Assembly (NCBI RefSeq): GCF_900167935.1
Contig: NZ_FUYL01000009.1
Coordinates: 7,289-71,288, forward strand
Length of the DNA stretch: 64,000 nt
From: Maribacter arcticus
GTDB taxonomy: Bacteria; Bacteroidota; Bacteroidia; Flavobacteriales; Flavobacteriaceae
Direction of reading: 5' to 3'
The translations under genes were made by a program, and so were the position numbers. The stretch's first letter is position 1; each line of letters opens with the position of its first letter. The notes below the pieces were generated by a model that worked only from the letters and a program-made list of their open reading frames with translations, had not been told where the DNA came from and searched no databases. Below, piece by piece: positions 61,671 through 64,000 of the stretch.

Positions 61671-63134
61671 TTACTTATCTAAGCTATTTAAAAGCTCTTT
61701 TACAATTTTAAAATCGTCAAAATCTATTCGTACTCCGTTGGTTTCTTGGTAGGTCTCATGACCTTTACCTGCTACCAAAATAATATCGTTGTCAGCTGCT
61801 AACTGGCATGCTGTTTTAATAGCCTGCTCTCTATTTTCAATCGATAATACCTTTTTTACATGCTGTGGCTCAACCCCTGCTTCCATTTCTGCAATAATTT
61901 CAGAAGGAGATTCTGTACGAGGGTTATCTGAAGTAAAAATGATTTTGTTACTCATTTCGGAAGCGATATTGCCCATTACCGGACGCTTTGATCTGTCTCT
62001 ATCGCCACCACACCCCACAACGGTGATGACGTTTTCATTTCCAGTTCTCAACGTGTTGATTGTCTCAAGCACATTTTTAAGGGCGTCCGGCGTATGGGCA
62101 TAATCAACTATAGCCGTAATTTTATTTTTTGATATATAATATTGAAACCTTCCATCTACATTATCCAACTCACTCAACAAGCGAAGAATTTCTAATTTCT
62201 CTAATCCTAATAACTCTGCAGTGGCATAAATAGCCAACATATTATAGGCATTGAATTGACCTATTAATTTAATCCACAGTTCGTTATCATTGATTTTCAA
62301 TAACTGACCATCGAACTGATTTTCTAAAACCTGTGCACGATAATCTGCATAATTTTTTAAAGCGTACGTATACTTTCTAGCCTTGGTATTCTGCAACATC
62401 ACCAAGCCATTTTTATCATCGATATTGGTCAATGCAAATGCCTTTTTAGACAACTGATCAAACAATATCTTTTTGGTATCACGGTACTCTGCAAATGTTT
62501 TATGGTAGTCTAAATGATCGTGAGATAGATTCGTGAAAATCGCTCCTTCAAAAACCAAACCTTCTGTTCTTTTCTGATGAATACCATGCGAACTCACTTC
62601 CATAAAGCAAAATTCAACACCAACATCGTTCATTAACTTCAAATGCTTATTGATGGTCAATGCATCGGGAGTAGTATGTTTTGTTTTGTATTCAGTATCA
62701 TCTACCATTATTTTAATGGTGGATAACAATCCTACTTTATAACCTGCTTTTTTAAACAGCTGATATAACAAACTCGATACGGTTGTTTTACCATTGGTAC
62801 CGGTTACCCCTACTAATTTTAAATTTTTTGAAGGCGTATCGTAGTAATTAGAAGCCATTAAAGCCAACGCCTGATTACCGTTTTCTACCTCAACATACGT
62901 AACACCTTCTACTATATTCGTAGGTAGTTGTTCACACACAATAGCTCTCGCACCAGCTGCTACTACAGCATCAATATAGTTATGACCATCGGTCAAGGTG
63001 CCTTTTATAGCAACAAAGGCATCACCCTTTTGTACTTCTCTAGAATCGAAACGAACTGAAGCGATATCACAAGAGGTCGTACCACTAACTGCGGTAAGAT
63101 GCACTCCATATAATATGTCTTTCAATAACTTCAT
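61671..63134 (-). CDS. murE: UDP-N-acetylmuramoyl-tripeptide synthetase
   Basis: A 487-residue Mur ligase adding the third amino acid of the stem peptide. Motifs are DSREVQKGDAFVAI, GVTGTNGKTTVSSLLYQL (P-loop), FTNLSHDHLDYHKTF with the carbamylated-lysine region close by, and the DNPR motif (TSDNPRTESP). DNPR is the signature for meso-diaminopimelate, so the wall is of DAP type. The start overlaps the end of ftsI by 4 nt. Confidence 0.97.
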   Translation of the reverse strand: MKLLKDILYGVHLTAVSGTTSCDIASVRFDSREVQKGDAFVAIKGTLTDGHNYIDAVVAAGARAIVCEQLPTNIVEGVTYVEVENGNQALALMASNYYDTPSKNLKLVGVTGTNGKTTVSSLLYQLFKKAGYKVGLLSTIKIMVDDTEYKTKHTTPDALTINKHLKLMNDVGVEFCFMEVSSHGIHQKRTEGLVFEGAIFTNLSHDHLDYHKTFAEYRDTKKILFDQLSKKAFALTNIDDKNGLVMLQNTKARKYTYALKNYADYRAQVLENQFDGQLLKINDNELWIKLIGQFNAYNMLAIYATAELLGLEKLEILRLLSELDNVDGRFQYYISKNKITAIVDYAHTPDALKNVLETINTLRTGNENVITVVGCGGDRDRSKRPVMGNIASEMSNKIIFTSDNPRTESPSEIIAEMEAGVEPQHVKKVLSIENREQAIKTACQLAADNDIILVAGKGHETYQETNGVRIDFDDFKIVKELLNSLDK

Positions 63135-64000
63135 ATTAATTCTAATACAATTTTCTTTACGGTTTTAATATCGGTTCCTTTAGAGATAGACTGGTGTTTT
63201 ACCGTTCCATTCCCTTTTACCTCTACTTCTATTCCTAAATTTTCAAGAATTGCAACGGCATCCATTCCGCTCATACCTTTTACATTAGGCACTTGCGCAT
63301 ACACCTGCTGGGCATTCTTGTAATAATTTTGGTAAGAATTATCTGCACTGGCGATCAACATATGCTTTACATCGACCTCACTTGTTAATGGCGACGTAGC
63401 ATATACTTTTTGTGCTACAGATTTAAATACCGGACCCGATACATCGGCACCATAATACCCAACACTCTTGTCTGGCTTATGAATGACTACAATGCAGGAG
63501 TATTTCGGATTATCTGCTGGAAAATAGCCTGCAAACGAAGAAATATATTCGTATTTATTCTTATCCTTAGAAATGTAATTGGTTTGTGTAGTACCTGTTT
63601 TACCAGCCATAGAAAAGTTTTTCGAATACATGCCGTGGCCTGTACCATGTTCACTCTCTACTACATCTTTTAAAATCTTCTGTACTTTCTTTACCGTTTC
63701 TTGAGAACATATTGCCGCATTCAATACTTTCTTATCGAACTTTTTAATGGTCTTGTCCCACTCCTTAACTTCTTTCAATAATCTTGGCTTCACCATTTCT
63801 CCATTATTCGCAATGGCGTTATAGAATGACAATGTTTGTAATGGTGTCATAGAAACCTCATAACCGTAAGCCATTTGCGCCAAAGACAATCCTGACCATC
63901 CTTTATCTCCTGGATATCTAAGCACTGGCTTACCCTCTCCACGAACCGGCAACCCTAATTCTTTATGAATACCCATACCCATCAAGCGGTTTACATATTT
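63131..64000 (-). CDS. ftsI: Penicillin-binding protein FtsI (PBP3-like), C-terminal part
   Basis: The frame is open to the right edge of the window, so only the last 289 residues are seen. They contain the C-terminal half of the transpeptidase domain: LAQMAYGYEVSMTPLQTL, NNGEMVKPRLLKEV, the KTG box in MAGKTGTTQT, and SFAGYFPADNPKYSCIVV. After about residue 235 a PASTA domain (VPNVKGMSGMDAVAILEN) closes the protein. The SxxK nucleophile and SxN motif lie outside the window. Position before murE and the fold support FtsI of the divisome; the PASTA domain is typical in Bacteroidota FtsI. Confidence 0.93.
   Translation of the reverse strand, partial: KYVNRLMGMGIHKELGLPVRGEGKPVLRYPGDKGWSGLSLAQMAYGYEVSMTPLQTLSFYNAIANNGEMVKPRLLKEVKEWDKTIKKFDKKVLNAAICSQETVKKVQKILKDVVESEHGTGHGMYSKNFSMAGKTGTTQTNYISKDKNKYEYISSFAGYFPADNPKYSCIVVIHKPDKSVGYYGADVSGPVFKSVAQKVYATSPLTSEVDVKHMLIASADNSYQNYYKNAQQVYAQVPNVKGMSGMDAVAILENLGIEVEVKGNGTVKHQSISKGTDIKTVKKIVLELI

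Overview
The window is a low-GC chromosomal segment of a member of Bacteroidota, most likely a marine Flavobacteriaceae bacterium. Evidence for this: a complete Na+-translocating NADH:quinone reductase operon with its flavin transferase; three type IX secretion (T9SS) genes or substrates (a plug-domain protein, PorT, and a protein with the gliding-associated type B sorting domain); a lipoprotein form of TamA (TamL); a 287-residue primary sigma factor without region 1.1; and recurrent Bacteroidota-type promoters (TAnnTTTG at -7, sometimes with TTG about 18 nt upstream). The genus cannot be fixed from the sequence alone.

Layout. 1-2710: tail of a three-gene operon for secreted surface proteins (a collagen-like Gly-X-Y protein cut by the window edge, a fibre-like protein, and a T9SS type B substrate). 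2839-5274: a Tat-type VanY carboxypeptidase, an M48 metalloprotease, a 55-residue membrane peptide, and an ankyrin-repeat protein. 5498-8644: gpmI, map and a methyltransferase. 8645-16219 (minus strand): apbE, an uncharacterised 120-residue partner, then nqrFEDCBA. 16372-25000: T9SS plug protein, a DUF3667 gene interrupted by an amber codon, apaG, pruA, a DinB-like protein, rsmG, a fatty acid desaturase and an aminotransferase. 25051-27895 (minus): trkH-trkA potassium uptake. 28125-33066: menG, porT, a SpoU methyltransferase and tamL. 33127-38927: fbaA, accD, rpsO, pnp and rpoD. 39183-49945: a lipoprotein pullulanase, a VF530 protein, trmL, a large haem-containing beta-propeller lipoprotein, a VOC protein, a sortilin-like propeller protein, rpe and ypdA. 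49989-50872: a gene-poor island with a second copy of the small membrane peptide, tRNA-Arg, and a duplicated tRNA 3' end. 50899-64000 (minus): yqeY, then the division and cell-wall (dcw) cluster ftsZ-ftsA-ftsQ-murC-murG-ftsW-murD-mraY-murE-ftsI, cut by the right edge.

Functional links. Nqr and ApbE form one module: ApbE attaches FMN to the threonines visible in NqrB and NqrC. The dcw genes make and polymerise the peptidoglycan precursor and drive septation; MurE carries the DNPR motif expected for meso-diaminopimelate. The T9SS genes supply the route for the substrate at the left edge.

Most of the window is core genome. The less ordinary signals are: a two-copy family of about 55-residue single-span membrane peptides; a 7 x 7-bp tandem repeat lying between the promoter and the mature 5' end of tRNA-Arg; a duplicated tRNA-Arg 3' end with its terminator arm, resembling an attachment-site scar; a covarying A19-U56 pair in that tRNA; an AccD without zinc-ribbon cysteines; a charged C-terminal tail on NqrE; and a single nonsense codon in a DUF3667 gene. 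I found no CRISPR array, insertion sequence or complete mobile element.
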